In this document: positions 8,521 through 16,920 of the stretch, in pieces | Layout of the letters: every line of letters starts with the position of its first letter | Numbering within the stretch: position 1 is the first letter of the stretch | From: UMGS1519 sp050951095 | GTDB lineage: Bacteria > Actinomycetota > Coriobacteriia > Coriobacteriales > Eggerthellaceae | Direction: 5' to 3' | Length of the DNA: 64,000 bases | NCBI GenBank assembly: GCA_050951095.1 | Contig: JBMNIQ010000002.1 | Coordinates: 248,001-312,000 of the forward strand | Notes under the pieces: model-generated | Databases searched by the model: none | Told to the model about the DNA's origin: nothing | What the model saw: the letters and a program-made list of their open reading frames with translations, nothing else | Made by a program: the position numbers and the translations under genes

Positions 8521-9588
8521 ATGAGTCCTAGCGAAAACAGGAAGGGCGCGGCGTCCGGCCTCGGGCTTTGGGACCGGCTGCTCACCCTCTGGATCTTCCT
8601 GGCGATGGGAGCCGGCATCGCCATAGGGGCGGCGTTTCCGGGGTTCTCGGAGGTCCTCGGGGGGCTCTCGATGGGCACCACCAACGTGCCGATCGCCGTC
8701 GGCCTCGTTCTCATGATGTACTCGCCGCTCGCCAAGGTTCGCTACTCGGAGATGCCCAAGGTCTTCGCCGACAAGAAGCTCCTCGCGCTCTCGCTCCTGC
8801 TCAACTGGGTGGTCGGGCCGCTCCTCATGCTCGCGCTGGCCGTCCTGTTCCTCGCGGACATGCCCGAGTACATGGCGGGCGTCGTCATGATCGGGCTCGC
8901 CCGCTGCATCGCGATGGTCCTCGTGTGGAACGAGCTCGCCGGGGGCTCATCGGAGTACGCGGCCGGGCTCGTGGCCCTGAACGCCGTCTTCCAGGTCCTC
9001 CTCTACGGGCCGATGGCCTGGCTGTTCCTCTCCGTGCTCGCCCCCGCGCTCGGCGCCCGGGCGGTCGCCGTCGACGTCTCCATGTGGCAGATAGCCCAGG
9101 GCGTCCTCGTCTACCTCGGCGTCCCTATGGCCGCCGGCGCGCTCACCCGGCACCTGGGCGTGAGGGCGCTCGGCGAGGAGGGGTACGCGCGGCGCGTGAT
9201 CCCCAGGATATCGAAGATCACCCCGGCCGCGCTGATCTTCACCATCGTGGTCATGTTCTCGCTGAAGGGCGGAATGATAGCGACGCTGCCCTACGACGTC
9301 GCGAGGATCGCCGTCCCGCTGGTCGCCTACTTCTGCACCATGTTCTTCGCCAGCTCCTGGCTCGCGCACCGGGCCGGGGCCGACTACCCGCGCATGGCCT
9401 CGGTGGCCTTCACCGCTACCGGCAACAACTTCGAGCTCACCATCGCCATCGCCGCCGCCACGTTCGGGCTCGCCAGCGGGCAGGCCCTGGCGGCCGTCGT
9501 GGGGCCCCTGGTCGAGGTCCCCTCGCTCATCCTGCTGGTGAACGCCGCGCTCGCCCTGAAGCGGCGCTGGTACGAGGGGAAGGGGTAG
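8521..9588 (+). CDS. acr3: ACR3-family arsenite efflux permease
   Basis: A 355-residue membrane protein with about ten helices. It has the conserved GLARCIAMVLVWNELAGG segment, whose cysteine is needed for As(III) transport in characterised ACR3 proteins, and the late TATGNNFELTIAIA helix typical of the BASS/ACR3 fold. It exports arsenite (or antimonite) using the proton gradient. The ATG at 8521 has AAGGAG ten bases upstream; the longer frame from 8410 overlaps arsR and is rejected. It ends four bases before the next gene, so the two are probably translationally coupled. Confidence 0.92.
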   Translation: MSPSENRKGAASGLGLWDRLLTLWIFLAMGAGIAIGAAFPGFSEVLGGLSMGTTNVPIAVGLVLMMYSPLAKVRYSEMPKVFADKKLLALSLLLNWVVGPLLMLALAVLFLADMPEYMAGVVMIGLARCIAMVLVWNELAGGSSEYAAGLVALNAVFQVLLYGPMAWLFLSVLAPALGARAVAVDVSMWQIAQGVLVYLGVPMAAGALTRHLGVRALGEEGYARRVIPRISKITPAALIFTIVVMFSLKGGMIATLPYDVARIAVPLVAYFCTMFFASSWLAHRAGADYPRMASVAFTATGNNFELTIAIAAATFGLASGQALAAVVGPLVEVPSLILLVNAALALKRRWYEGKG

Positions 9589-9591
9589 CGG

Positions 9592-10593
9592 ATGGAGGCG
9601 TTCGGGTCGTTCGTCATGGACCAGCTGCTCAAGATGCAGTGGCTGAGCGGGCTCGTATGGAGGCTCCTGTCGCCCCTCGGGCTGACGGAGGGCACGCAAT
9701 GGGGCGAGACGCTCCACTTCTTCGTGTACGACACGGCGAAGATCGTCATCCTGCTCGTCACGATGATATTCGCGATCGGGTACGTCCAGAGTTTCTTCCC
9801 GCCCGAGCGCAGCCGCAGGATCATGGGGCGCTTCAGGGGGTTCTGGGCCAACGTCGTGGGCGCGCTCTTGGGTACTGTCACTCCGTTCTGCAGTTGCAGC
9901 TCGATCCCGCTGTTCATCGGGTTTACGAGGGCGGGGCTGCCGCTGGGGGTCACCTTCAGCTTCCTCATCTCATCCCCTATGGTCGACCTGGGGAGCCTCG
10001 TGCTCATCATGAGCATCTTCGGGCCGGGCGTGGCAGCCGTCTACACGGTCGTGGGCCTGATGATTGCCATCTTGGGCGGCGCGTTTATCGAACGCCTTCA
10101 CATGGACGACCAGATCGCCGACTTCGTGCGGGGAGACGCGCCCACCGACGCCGAGCTCCTGGCCATGAGCGTGCGCGACCGGCTCGCCTTTGCGGGGCGC
10201 GAGACATGGTCGACCTTCAAGAAGGTGTTCCCCTACGTCCTCGCCGGCGTCGCGATAGGCAGCCTCATCCACAACTGGATACCTCAGGACGCCGTCGAGC
10301 TCGTGCTGGGCGACCAGAACCCGCTCGCGGTCGTGCTGGCCACCGTCGTCGGCGCCCCCATCTACGCGGACACCTTTGGCGCCATCCCCATTGCCGAGGC
10401 GCTCTACTACAAGGGGACGCAGCTGGGCACGGTTCTGGCGTTCATGATGAGTGTCACGGTGCTGTCCATCCCCAGCTTGACCATGCTCTCGCGGGTTGTG
10501 AAGCCCAAGCTCCTGGCGACGTTCGTGGTGGTCTGCATGGTGGGGATGATTATCAGCGGATATGTCTTCAACTTCCTACAGCCCTTGTTATAG
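9592..10593 (+). CDS. arsP: ArsP-type permease (DUF318 family)
   Basis: A 333-residue protein with about eight membrane helices and the family signature TPFCSCSSIPLF (about residues 97-108), followed by GLPLGVTFSFLISSPMVD. The C-terminal half repeats the pattern with VVGAPIYADTFGAIPIAEAL. Characterised ArsP proteins export trivalent organoarsenicals such as methylarsenite through this cysteine motif, while other family members have unknown cargo. Its place directly after acr3, followed by a small thioredoxin-like protein, supports an arsenic-related role. Confidence 0.85.
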   Translation: MEAFGSFVMDQLLKMQWLSGLVWRLLSPLGLTEGTQWGETLHFFVYDTAKIVILLVTMIFAIGYVQSFFPPERSRRIMGRFRGFWANVVGALLGTVTPFCSCSSIPLFIGFTRAGLPLGVTFSFLISSPMVDLGSLVLIMSIFGPGVAAVYTVVGLMIAILGGAFIERLHMDDQIADFVRGDAPTDAELLAMSVRDRLAFAGRETWSTFKKVFPYVLAGVAIGSLIHNWIPQDAVELVLGDQNPLAVVLATVVGAPIYADTFGAIPIAEALYYKGTQLGTVLAFMMSVTVLSIPSLTMLSRVVKPKLLATFVVVCMVGMIISGYVFNFLQPLL

Positions 10594-10647
10594 GAGGAGC
10601 TTCTCAATAGCTGTCCAAGACACAGGCGTTTTGAAAGGAGAAAAACG

Positions 10648-10872
10648 ATGACAAAGGTTCAGGTAATGGGCTCGGGGTGCAAGAAATGCCGCCAGCTCTA
10701 CGAAAACGCCGTGGAGGCGCTGGGCGAGGACTCCGTTGAGTACGTCACCGACATGGAACGCATCGCAAATGCCGGCATAATGACCACACCAGCCCTGGTA
10801 GTCGACGGAAAGCCCGTGAGCACGGGCAAGGTGCTCAAGCCCTCCGAGATTTCTGCCCTGGTCTCGGACTGA
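10648..10872 (+). CDS. Small thioredoxin-like redox protein (CxxC)
   Basis: A 74-residue single-domain protein starting MTKVQVMGSGCKKC, with the CKKC active site at residues 11-14 and a cis-proline region MTTPALVVDG. It belongs to the MTH895-like glutaredoxin/thioredoxin group that often follows ArsP/DUF318 permeases. The likely role is to supply electrons or handle thiol-bound arsenic for the permease. GAAAGGAG lies about seven bases upstream. A GC-rich hairpin (10877-10920) follows the stop but lacks a T-run. Confidence 0.85.
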   Translation: MTKVQVMGSGCKKCRQLYENAVEALGEDSVEYVTDMERIANAGIMTTPALVVDGKPVSTGKVLKPSEISALVSD

Positions 10873-11025
10873 TTCTGAGGGGCAGCCGCGCGGACCGGCG
10901 TCAATCGCGGCTGTCCCCTCTGCTGACACCGCTGCGCACTGGTAAAACCGCACAGCAGTCCTCCTCGCTCCACAGAGGTCGGAGCTGATACCACCGTCTT
11001 CGAAATCGGCGAAACCGTCTCCGGT

Positions 11026-11289
11026 GTGTCAATCGTCAACGATATCGCCGACGTGTACGGTAACGGCGTCCACGTGGCGAGACTCGAGTACCCTCAAGCT
11101 GTGGCTTTCGACACCGACGGCGGGGTGCTCATGCTGGACAAGGAGGTCTGGTTCTCGGAGATAACCGCCATCAAGAGGGGCGACGGCATCGACGGGCTCC
11201 TATACGACGACTCAGCCAGCTGGGAGGACCGACCGGACGAGGACCCCACGACCCACTACGAGTTTCTAACGGAGATGCAGGAACTCTAG
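11026..11289 (+). CDS. Hypothetical protein, possibly 5'-truncated
   Basis: The frame is open from 10927 but has no ATG. The first usable codon is GTG at 11026, giving 87 acidic residues (for example LEYPQAVAFDTDGGVLMLD and WEDRPDEDPTTHYEFL). I do not recognise the family. The open but start-less upstream stretch (DTTVFEIGETVSG) looks like real coding sequence, so this is probably the 3' part of a gene that lost its beginning during island assembly. It lies between the ars operon and the integrase. Confidence 0.45.
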   Translation: MSIVNDIADVYGNGVHVARLEYPQAVAFDTDGGVLMLDKEVWFSEITAIKRGDGIDGLLYDDSASWEDRPDEDPTTHYEFLTEMQEL

Positions 11290-11335
11290 GTAAGTGATGA
11301 CTTTACCGACGCCTTCTTCAATGCATGGTCATCCC

Positions 11336-11390
11336 GTGACGATGGTGACGATAGTGACGATGATTGATATATAAGGGGCTTATCGTCACC
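11336..11390 (+). repeat. Arm-type repeat C beside the integrase gene
   Basis: Three GTGACGAT units, then TATATAAGGGGC and the inverted ATCGTCACC, as in repeat A. It lies 64 bases beyond the integrase stop codon. Confidence 0.75.
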
Positions 11391-11453
11391 GTTGGCTCGA
11401 TCGACCGGAGGCCGCCCCTCTTCTTGGTTTCCGCAGCGGTGTTTCTACGCTGC

Positions 11454-12818
11454 TTAGCCGGCTGCTCGCATGACGAATTCGTCCAGATCGCAGAGCTTGG
11501 CGCACTCCGTCACCACGAGCCCCGCTCCGTTGCATTCCTTGGCCCAGCAAGCGCCACGCGTTGCATCGTCGGGGGACTCCGTCCATTGCCTGCAGTTGCG
11601 ACATTGGGTTTCATTGCCATTCGGCGCGACTAGCGTGCCTATTCTCCGCGCCGCCTCGCGCTTCCACTCGTCGTTGGTGTGGGTGTAGACGCTGTACGCC
11701 TGAAGGCTCTTGTGCCCGGAGAGGTCCCGTGTTGTCCTCTCGTCCATGCCGCAATCACGCGATAGGAAGGTCACATAGGTGTGGCGAAGGCCGTGGAACC
11801 CAAACCCTTCCGGCACCGGGTAGCGCTTTCGCTCCTGCGCGAACCATCGGTCGAACCGCGCCTGCTGCACGTGGTTTCCCTTGCTGCTGCTGACGATGGG
11901 CATCCCGGTGCTCCATTTCAGGCCGACCTCGTCGCACCATTCTTGCTGGCTCTCCCGCCAACTCTCTAGCAGCGGAACGAGCGGAGGCGGGCAGGGAACG
12001 ATGCGCTCCTCGCCGTTCTTCGTGGACTTGGTCCTCTGGCTGTTCTTCTCCAGGCTGCGGCGGACGTCGAAAAGCCCCCTGTCGTAATCGTCCCAAGTGA
12101 GGGCGAGGACCTCGGAAAGGCGGAACCCGCACATCAACGCGAGGAGCACGCCCATCGGCAGCGCCGCGGGAGGCTCCGATGCGATCAAATCAAAGAGTTC
12201 CTGCGCCTGTCTCGGCGTGAGCGCAGACTTCTCAGGAGTGTCGTTCTTCGGTATGGTCGCCTTGTCGCATGGGTTCACGGTAATGAAGCCGTAGTCGATC
12301 GCCTTGTTGAACATGCACGAGAGCACGCTATGGGTACGTCGCAGCGTCGTGCCGCTGTAAGGCTTTCCTCTGGGGTTAAGCTTGCCACCGGTGCGCATCT
12401 CAGCGTACATCTTGTCGATGCTGAGGCTCGTTACCTGATCAAGGCGCTTTTTGCCGATATAGGGAATGGTTCTCGATAGGCATTCGCGGTCAGTTCTCAC
12501 CGTTCGGTTCGAAACGACCATCTGCCCCGCTCTCAGCTCGCAGTACGTCTCCGCGAACTCGCGCACAGTGGGAATGTGCTTGGCATCCTTCCGCCTCGCG
12601 TTGCGCCTGTATTCGGAGATGTTCGCTCGGTTGCCCCCGTGGTAAACGAAGTCGTTAATTTCCTTGAGGACGGAAACCGCTTCCGCCTCGCTCTCGAAAT
12701 CCTCCTGGTAAGCCTCGTACCGCTTCGTCTCATCGTTCCAACCGAGGGGGTAGCGAATCTGCCAAGTGCCGCTATTCCGTTGCCGGAAACTGCCCTTGTT
12801 ATGCGGGATCTGCGCCAT
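11454..12818 (-). CDS. int: Tyrosine recombinase / site-specific integrase
   Basis: A 454-residue phage-type integrase. The N-terminal arm-binding region (NSGTWQIRYPLGW) and core-binding domain precede a catalytic domain with CGFRLSEVLALTWDD (first Arg), HGLRHTY (His-x-x-Arg), LSGHKS and the nucleophile Tyr in SVYTHTNDE. The C-terminus carries an extra cysteine cluster (CRNCRQW, GACWAKEC), unusual for the family and possibly a zinc-binding tail. The start at MAQIPHNKG (12818) overlaps the upstream gene by 20 bases, so the two are coupled. It is the natural candidate for recombining the tRNA-Arg repeats. Confidence 0.92.
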   Translation of the reverse strand: MAQIPHNKGSFRQRNSGTWQIRYPLGWNDETKRYEAYQEDFESEAEAVSVLKEINDFVYHGGNRANISEYRRNARRKDAKHIPTVREFAETYCELRAGQMVVSNRTVRTDRECLSRTIPYIGKKRLDQVTSLSIDKMYAEMRTGGKLNPRGKPYSGTTLRRTHSVLSCMFNKAIDYGFITVNPCDKATIPKNDTPEKSALTPRQAQELFDLIASEPPAALPMGVLLALMCGFRLSEVLALTWDDYDRGLFDVRRSLEKNSQRTKSTKNGEERIVPCPPPLVPLLESWRESQQEWCDEVGLKWSTGMPIVSSSKGNHVQQARFDRWFAQERKRYPVPEGFGFHGLRHTYVTFLSRDCGMDERTTRDLSGHKSLQAYSVYTHTNDEWKREAARRIGTLVAPNGNETQCRNCRQWTESPDDATRGACWAKECNGAGLVVTECAKLCDLDEFVMRAAG

Positions 12819-13995
12819 CGGCCCCCGCGGCCTTCCTGCGGTTGGCATCGCGCACGCGGCATGCGTCGCTGCAGTAGTCCTTGCGCGTTCCCCGCTCGTT
12901 GGAGAGCACGGCGTTGCCGCAGAGGCGGCACACGGTGATCCGCTTGCCCTCGTGGTACGAGAGCGCGTACCAGAGCGCCGAGGCGAACGAGCGGCACAGG
13001 ATGCGCGGGGCGTCGATGTTCTCATGCTCGCCGGAAACGTCGTACTCCCAGCCCGCCTTCTCGCCCTCGAGGTCCAGGTTCACGTACTCGTAGCTGAACG
13101 ACTCGACCACGGAGCGGGCCATCGCCCCCTGGTCCCCGGAGTCCTCGACGCAGAGGTAGAGCGTCCGGTCCTCAGCCGGGACGCGGTTGGGGCGGAAAAG
13201 GCTCCCCCAGGAGGGCAGGTCGTCGGTGGCGAGGGGCTTGGTGGTGAAGAACACGCCCTCGTTTCGGGGGTCGGGATAGCTCGGCGTTATGTCGCCGACT
13301 CCGGGGATGCTCGTCGCGCGCCTCGCCTTCGGGGCCATCGCCGAGAACAGCGGGTCAGAGGCCGCGTCCACCGCCGCGCTCTTGGCGGGCTTGGCGAAGA
13401 ACGGGTTGAACTTGGCAGGTATCACGAGCAGGGGCGCGCCGATGCGCTTGTTGTCAACGCGCTCGAAGCCGGCCTTCGCGAAGATCTGCGGCTCGCCGCC
13501 CTCCATGAGGCCCTTGAGCCTTAGCGCCGTCGAGAGCTGGTTGCGCACGGCCATCCAGTCCTGCACGGGCTCTACCAGGACGGTGAACTCGTCGGAGAGC
13601 GAACCCATGCGCTCCGCGGCCCCCGCGCCGTCGCGGCAGTACTTCTCGACGAACTTCCCGAGCGCGAGGCCGTTGGCTCGCAGGCCCTCGGCGGAGTCCA
13701 GGAAGAGCTCGGCAGCAAGCACGTCGGCGTCGCAAGCGGTGAAGACGGCGGAGAGGAGCTTCGCGGCGTCCGCCGGCGCGAGCATGCGGGGAACCCCCGC
13801 CAGGCTCTCGACGGCGACGATCGGGGGCAGGCCGTCGACGATCTGCACGAGCGCCCCGGGGGCCTTCACGGCGAGGAGGGCGTTGAGCGCGGAGGGGTCC
13901 GGCTCGAAGCTCTCGCGCCTCGCGACGTCGGCGGGCACCGCCCTGACCAGGTAGTGCGTCCTCGTCTTTTTGTTCCTCGTGATGCAGGCGAGCAT
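12799..13995 (-). CDS. Hypothetical protein with C-terminal CGNR-like zinc finger
   Basis: A 398-residue protein of unknown function. The only recognisable motif is near the C-terminus (about 358-385): CRLCGNAVLSNERGTRKDYC followed by SDACR, a CxxC...CxxxC treble-clef-like site as in CGNR zinc fingers. Such domains often occur in DNA-binding regulators. The N-terminal two thirds are Ala/Leu rich, with no membrane segment or known domain. It precedes and overlaps the integrase and diverges from the excisionase-like gene across a short promoter region, so it may regulate integration or excision. That role is inference from position. Confidence 0.65.
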   Translation of the reverse strand: MLACITRNKKTRTHYLVRAVPADVARRESFEPDPSALNALLAVKAPGALVQIVDGLPPIVAVESLAGVPRMLAPADAAKLLSAVFTACDADVLAAELFLDSAEGLRANGLALGKFVEKYCRDGAGAAERMGSLSDEFTVLVEPVQDWMAVRNQLSTALRLKGLMEGGEPQIFAKAGFERVDNKRIGAPLLVIPAKFNPFFAKPAKSAAVDAASDPLFSAMAPKARRATSIPGVGDITPSYPDPRNEGVFFTTKPLATDDLPSWGSLFRPNRVPAEDRTLYLCVEDSGDQGAMARSVVESFSYEYVNLDLEGEKAGWEYDVSGEHENIDAPRILCRSFASALWYALSYHEGKRITVCRLCGNAVLSNERGTRKDYCSDACRVRDANRRKAAGADGADPA

Positions 13996-14055
13996 GCGGG
14001 CCCCCTAGATGATCAAGTTACGTCTTTTAGGTCAGTATACCGTTAAATTACGCTA

Positions 14056-14084
14056 TTGCAACATGCTTAGCCGTATGTGATAAT
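14056..14084 (+). promoter_or_regulatory. Promoter of the excisionase/replication operon
   Basis: TTGCAA (14056-14061) and GATAAT (14079-14084) are 17 bases apart. They sit in an AT-rich interval between the divergent genes at 13995 and 14146. Confidence 0.6.
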
Positions 14085-14145
14085 CGCGCTAACGGCATAA
14101 TTATAAACGATGCTGTTAACCGTAAATCGAAGAAAGGAGCGAAGG

Positions 14146-14346
14146 ATGGACGAGCTGCTCAACCTCACGGAGGCGTGCGAGGTAATGCACGTGTCCTACT
14201 CGAAGGGCCAGAAGCTGGCGAAGGCGGGCGCGCTGCCGTTCCGAAAGCTGGGAGCGACCTGGTACATATCCCGATCGGCGCTCTACCGCGAGCTCGGGAT
14301 GGAGGCACCGCGCGGTAAGGAGGAGGACGAGAAGACATGCGCATAG
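14146..14346 (+). CDS. Helix-turn-helix excisionase-like protein
   Basis: A 66-residue MerR/HTH_17-type DNA-binding protein. LTEACEVMHVSYSKGQKLAK forms the helix-turn-helix and GALPFRKLGATWYISRSALYR the wing, the usual layout of AlpA/Xis proteins that bend attachment DNA. The start at MDELLNL has GAAAGGAG upstream; the longer frame from 14110 is not supported. It is the first gene of a tight operon with the RepA-like ATPase and stands opposite the integrase operon. Confidence 0.8.
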   Translation: MDELLNLTEACEVMHVSYSKGQKLAKAGALPFRKLGATWYISRSALYRELGMEAPRGKEEDEKTCA

Positions 14347-14450
14347 ACGAAACGCCCGCCGCGGCCGGTGAAATCTTGGCGGAAGACACGGCCGGGCAGG
14401 CGCCTGCGCCCGGAATCATACCATCCGGCACCGATGCGGGGGCGATGTAG
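14337..14450 (+). CDS. Small hypothetical protein (37 aa)
   Basis: The ATG overlaps the end of the excisionase-like gene by ten bases and has AGGAGGA upstream. The stop TAG directly abuts the ATG at 14451. The short Ala/Gly/Pro-rich product (MRIDETPAAAGEILAEDT...) has no known family. The tight fit between its neighbours suggests it is translated, at least to couple the operon. Confidence 0.45.
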   Translation: MRIDETPAAAGEILAEDTAGQAPAPGIIPSGTDAGAM

Positions 14451-14654
14451 ATGGCGCGCAGCTTCTTCTCCGACATGCTCGCCGATGAGCGCCTTCTGAG
14501 CAAGCACGGGCTCGACGCGTGGCCAGAGGAGCGCGAGCTCGCCCGCTACCTGTTCGACCTCGAGGGCAAGGTGGACGCGATCGCCAGGGCGAGCGGCCTC
14601 GCGGTCGAGAAGGACGTGCGGGGCAACTGGCAAGTCTCCCGCCTGGGGCGGTGA
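14451..14654 (+). CDS. Hypothetical protein (67 aa)
   Basis: A small charged helical protein (MARSFFSDMLADERLLSKHG, ARYLFDLEGKVDAIARASG) lying between the excisionase-like gene and the RepA-like ATPase, six bases before the latter. No domain is recognised. By position it may be an accessory replication or regulatory factor of the element. Confidence 0.6.
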   Translation: MARSFFSDMLADERLLSKHGLDAWPEERELARYLFDLEGKVDAIARASGLAVEKDVRGNWQVSRLGR

Positions 14655-14659
14655 GCCCC

Positions 14660-15664
14660 ATGGCAGCAGCGCTCGAGACGCACGACGCCCAGTGGCTGCT
14701 CGAGCAACCGCTTCCGAAGCACAGCTGGCTCGTGGAGGACCTGATCTCCTCCGGGCTCGTGCTCCTCGTGGGCGCGCCCAAGATCGGGAAGTCGTGGGCC
14801 TCGCTGCAGCTCGCCCTGGCCGTGAGCACCGGCCAGCCGTTCCTCGGGTTCGCCACCACGCAGGGCGACGTGCTCTACCTCTGCCTCGAGGACACCTTCC
14901 AGCGCGTCCAGCAGCGCCTGTTCCGCCTCACCGACGAGGCGAACGACCGGCTCCACTTCGCCGTGGACGCCGAGAAGCTCAGGTGCGGGCTCGTCGAGCA
15001 GCTCGAGGCCTTCGCCGGCGCGCACCCGAGCCTGCGGCTCGTCATCGTGGACACGTTCCAGGCTGTGCGCGTTCCCACGGCGGAGAGCGCCTACAAGGCG
15101 GACTACGGCGACCTGGGCGAGCTCAAGAGGTTCGGCGACGAGCGCGGGATAACCGTCGTGGCGGTGCACCACACCAGGAAGATGGGCGACCCGTCCGACG
15201 TGTTCAACACGGTCTCGGGAACCAACGGGATCACGGGCAGCGCCGACGAGACCATGGTGCTCGCCAAGGCCAACCGCTACGACGGCACCGCCACCCTCAA
15301 CGTCACCGGGCGCGACGTGGAGATGGCCGAGTACCGGCTGCGCTTCCGCGACTGCCGCTGGGAGCTCGTGGGCAAGACCAGCGAGGAGGAGCTCGAGGAG
15401 CGTGAGACGCCGGACGCCGTTCTCGCCGTGCTCGACTTCATGGCGGGCAACGTGACGGGTTGGCGCGGGACCGCCACGAGGCTCATAGCGGACGCGGGGA
15501 TAGACGGGGTCAGGCCCAACGTGCTCTCGAAACTCCTCAACGAGCACAGCGACTTCATGGCCGAGCGGGGCGTGCGCTACTCGAGCACCAGAACGAACGC
15601 AAGCCGCATGCTGCGCCTCGAGAACGTGCCTCCCGAACAATCCCGAGGGCGAGAATCGCGATGA
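14660..15664 (+). CDS. RepA-like AAA/RecA-fold ATPase
   Basis: A 334-residue soluble ATPase with Walker A GAPKIGKSW (about residues 34-42), a Walker B-like LVIVDTFQAV, and VAVHHTRKMGDPSDVFNTVS matching the sensor region of AAA_25/RepA hexameric helicases. These proteins unwind DNA for replication of plasmids and integrative elements. The start is MAAALETHDAQW (14660), six bases after the previous stop; the longer frame from 14519 overlaps another gene. The C-terminal region (from about 245) looks like a winged-helix DNA-binding part (GTATRLIADAGIDGVRPNVL). Confidence 0.8.
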   Translation: MAAALETHDAQWLLEQPLPKHSWLVEDLISSGLVLLVGAPKIGKSWASLQLALAVSTGQPFLGFATTQGDVLYLCLEDTFQRVQQRLFRLTDEANDRLHFAVDAEKLRCGLVEQLEAFAGAHPSLRLVIVDTFQAVRVPTAESAYKADYGDLGELKRFGDERGITVVAVHHTRKMGDPSDVFNTVSGTNGITGSADETMVLAKANRYDGTATLNVTGRDVEMAEYRLRFRDCRWELVGKTSEEELEERETPDAVLAVLDFMAGNVTGWRGTATRLIADAGIDGVRPNVLSKLLNEHSDFMAERGVRYSSTRTNASRMLRLENVPPEQSRGRESR

Positions 15665-15738
15665 TGGCAAGTAGCCTGATTCGTGCGCACAACGCTCAAA
15701 TCGGGCGCTCGCCGGGATGCAGCTTGTTGCAGGTTCAC

Positions 15739-15885
15739 GGGACAAAACAGCACAATAGTGTGCTCTTTTGCCCCAGGATTTCCGTGCAGCAAGCTACCCA
15801 TTGTGTGACACAAATCGTCACACAATGGATTTCGCATCGTTGATAGCAAGCTACCTATTGTGTGCGCACAAAGCGCGCACACAAT
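15739..15885. repeat. Cluster of three hairpins downstream of the RepA-like gene
   Basis: Hairpin 1 (15739-15774) has GGG/CCC, AAAA/TTTT and GCACA/TGTGC pairings. Hairpin 2 (15800-15809 with 15817-15826) is a perfect 10-bp stem. Hairpin 3 (15857-15867 with 15875-15885) is a perfect 11-bp stem. Hairpins 2 and 3 are both preceded by AGCAAGCTACC and repeat with a 57-base period. The stretch 15665-16089 has no gene; an origin or transfer site for the adjacent ATPase is possible. Confidence 0.7.
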
Positions 15886-16089
15886 CCCCGCTTGCCCGAA
15901 GGCCCGGGTCTCCCCACGCCCCGCCACTATGGAGGGTGGCGGGGCCCGCCGGGCCTTCTCTCTTCGGCGATGCGATGTGGGGGGAGCCCCCGCGCCCCTG
16001 GGACAGAACAAAGCCCGAAAACCCACAGGCCGGAACCCCACACTCTCGGGTACCATTGGAAAACGGAAACCGATCACCCGGGAGCAACC

Positions 16090-16920
16090 ATGCCGATAGA
16101 ATTCCGCGACGACTTGCCTTATGACCCGACCGACAAAAAGTCGGTAATCGCATATGCCGGCGCGCTCGTCGGCCACACGCTGCGCGAGGCGACCGACGCC
16201 GGCTCCATCGAGGTCCCGAAGGTCCGCCGCGGAGCTTTCGGCGACAGCGTCGAGTACAGCTACTTCGGAATCGAGCCGAACAGCGTGCAGGGCCCCGATT
16301 TCCCCGAAGCGGGGCTCGAGCTCAAGACGACCCCGTTGAAGATGACCAAATCGGGCAAGCTCGCCGCCAAGGAGCGCCTCGTCATCACCATGATCGACTA
16401 CATGTCCGTCGTGGACGAGGAGTTCGAGACCAGCACGCTCGTCGACAAGGCGAGGGATATCCTGCTCGTCACCTACCTCTACGAGAGGGACAAGGACCCG
16501 CTCGACTACGTCGTGGAGCTCGCCACGGAGTGGGGCCTCCCCGAGGAGGACATGCCGGTGTTCAAGGAGGACTGGGAGACCGTCGTCGGCAAGGTGCGCG
16601 CGGGCAAGGCGCACGAGATCTCCGGCAGCGACACGCTCTACCTGGAGGCCTGCACCAAGGCGTCCGACTCGTCCATCCGGCGCAAGCAGCCCTTCTCGGA
16701 CGTTCCCGCCAAGCAGCGCGGGCGCGACTTCGCAATCATCCTGTCGTGCCTGGCCGAGGAGGGGTACTCCGTGGAGTGGCGCGTGATCAACGCCGCCGAG
16801 TACGGCATGCCCCAGAAGAGGCGCGCGCAGGCGCTCGCGTTTATCGCCTGGCGCGCTATCGCGAGCGCCTGCGCGCGCCTCTCCTCGCCGATCTCGGCGG
16901 GCTCCGGCCGCTCCGCGTAG
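16090..16920 (+). pseudogene. Restriction endonuclease (Sau3AI/MutH-like) fused to a C5-methyltransferase fragment
   Basis: Residues 1 to about 210 resemble the MutH/Sau3AI endonuclease domain, including GPDFPEAGLELKTTPLK with the Asp...Glu-x-Lys catalytic pattern. At about 16725 the frame passes without a stop into GRDFAIILSCLAEEGYSVEW and INAAEYGMPQKRR, a piece of a C5 cytosine methyltransferase around motif VIII. At about 16820 it runs into DNA antisense to an IS256 transposase. It thus combines parts of both genes of a type II restriction-modification system after deletion and IS damage. GGGAG precedes the ATG at 16090. The full cognate methyltransferase is absent. Confidence 0.75.

Noticed and set aside
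8568..10610. 680-aa plus-strand frame over the arsenic genes
   Set aside because: Alternate-frame shadow of acr3 and arsP, with composition unlike a real protein; the true genes have ribosome-binding sites and known motifs.
15788..15885. Possible CRISPR-like array
   Set aside because: Only two units, and the repeats are perfect hairpins with 57-base period and no unique spacers; no cas genes nearby.
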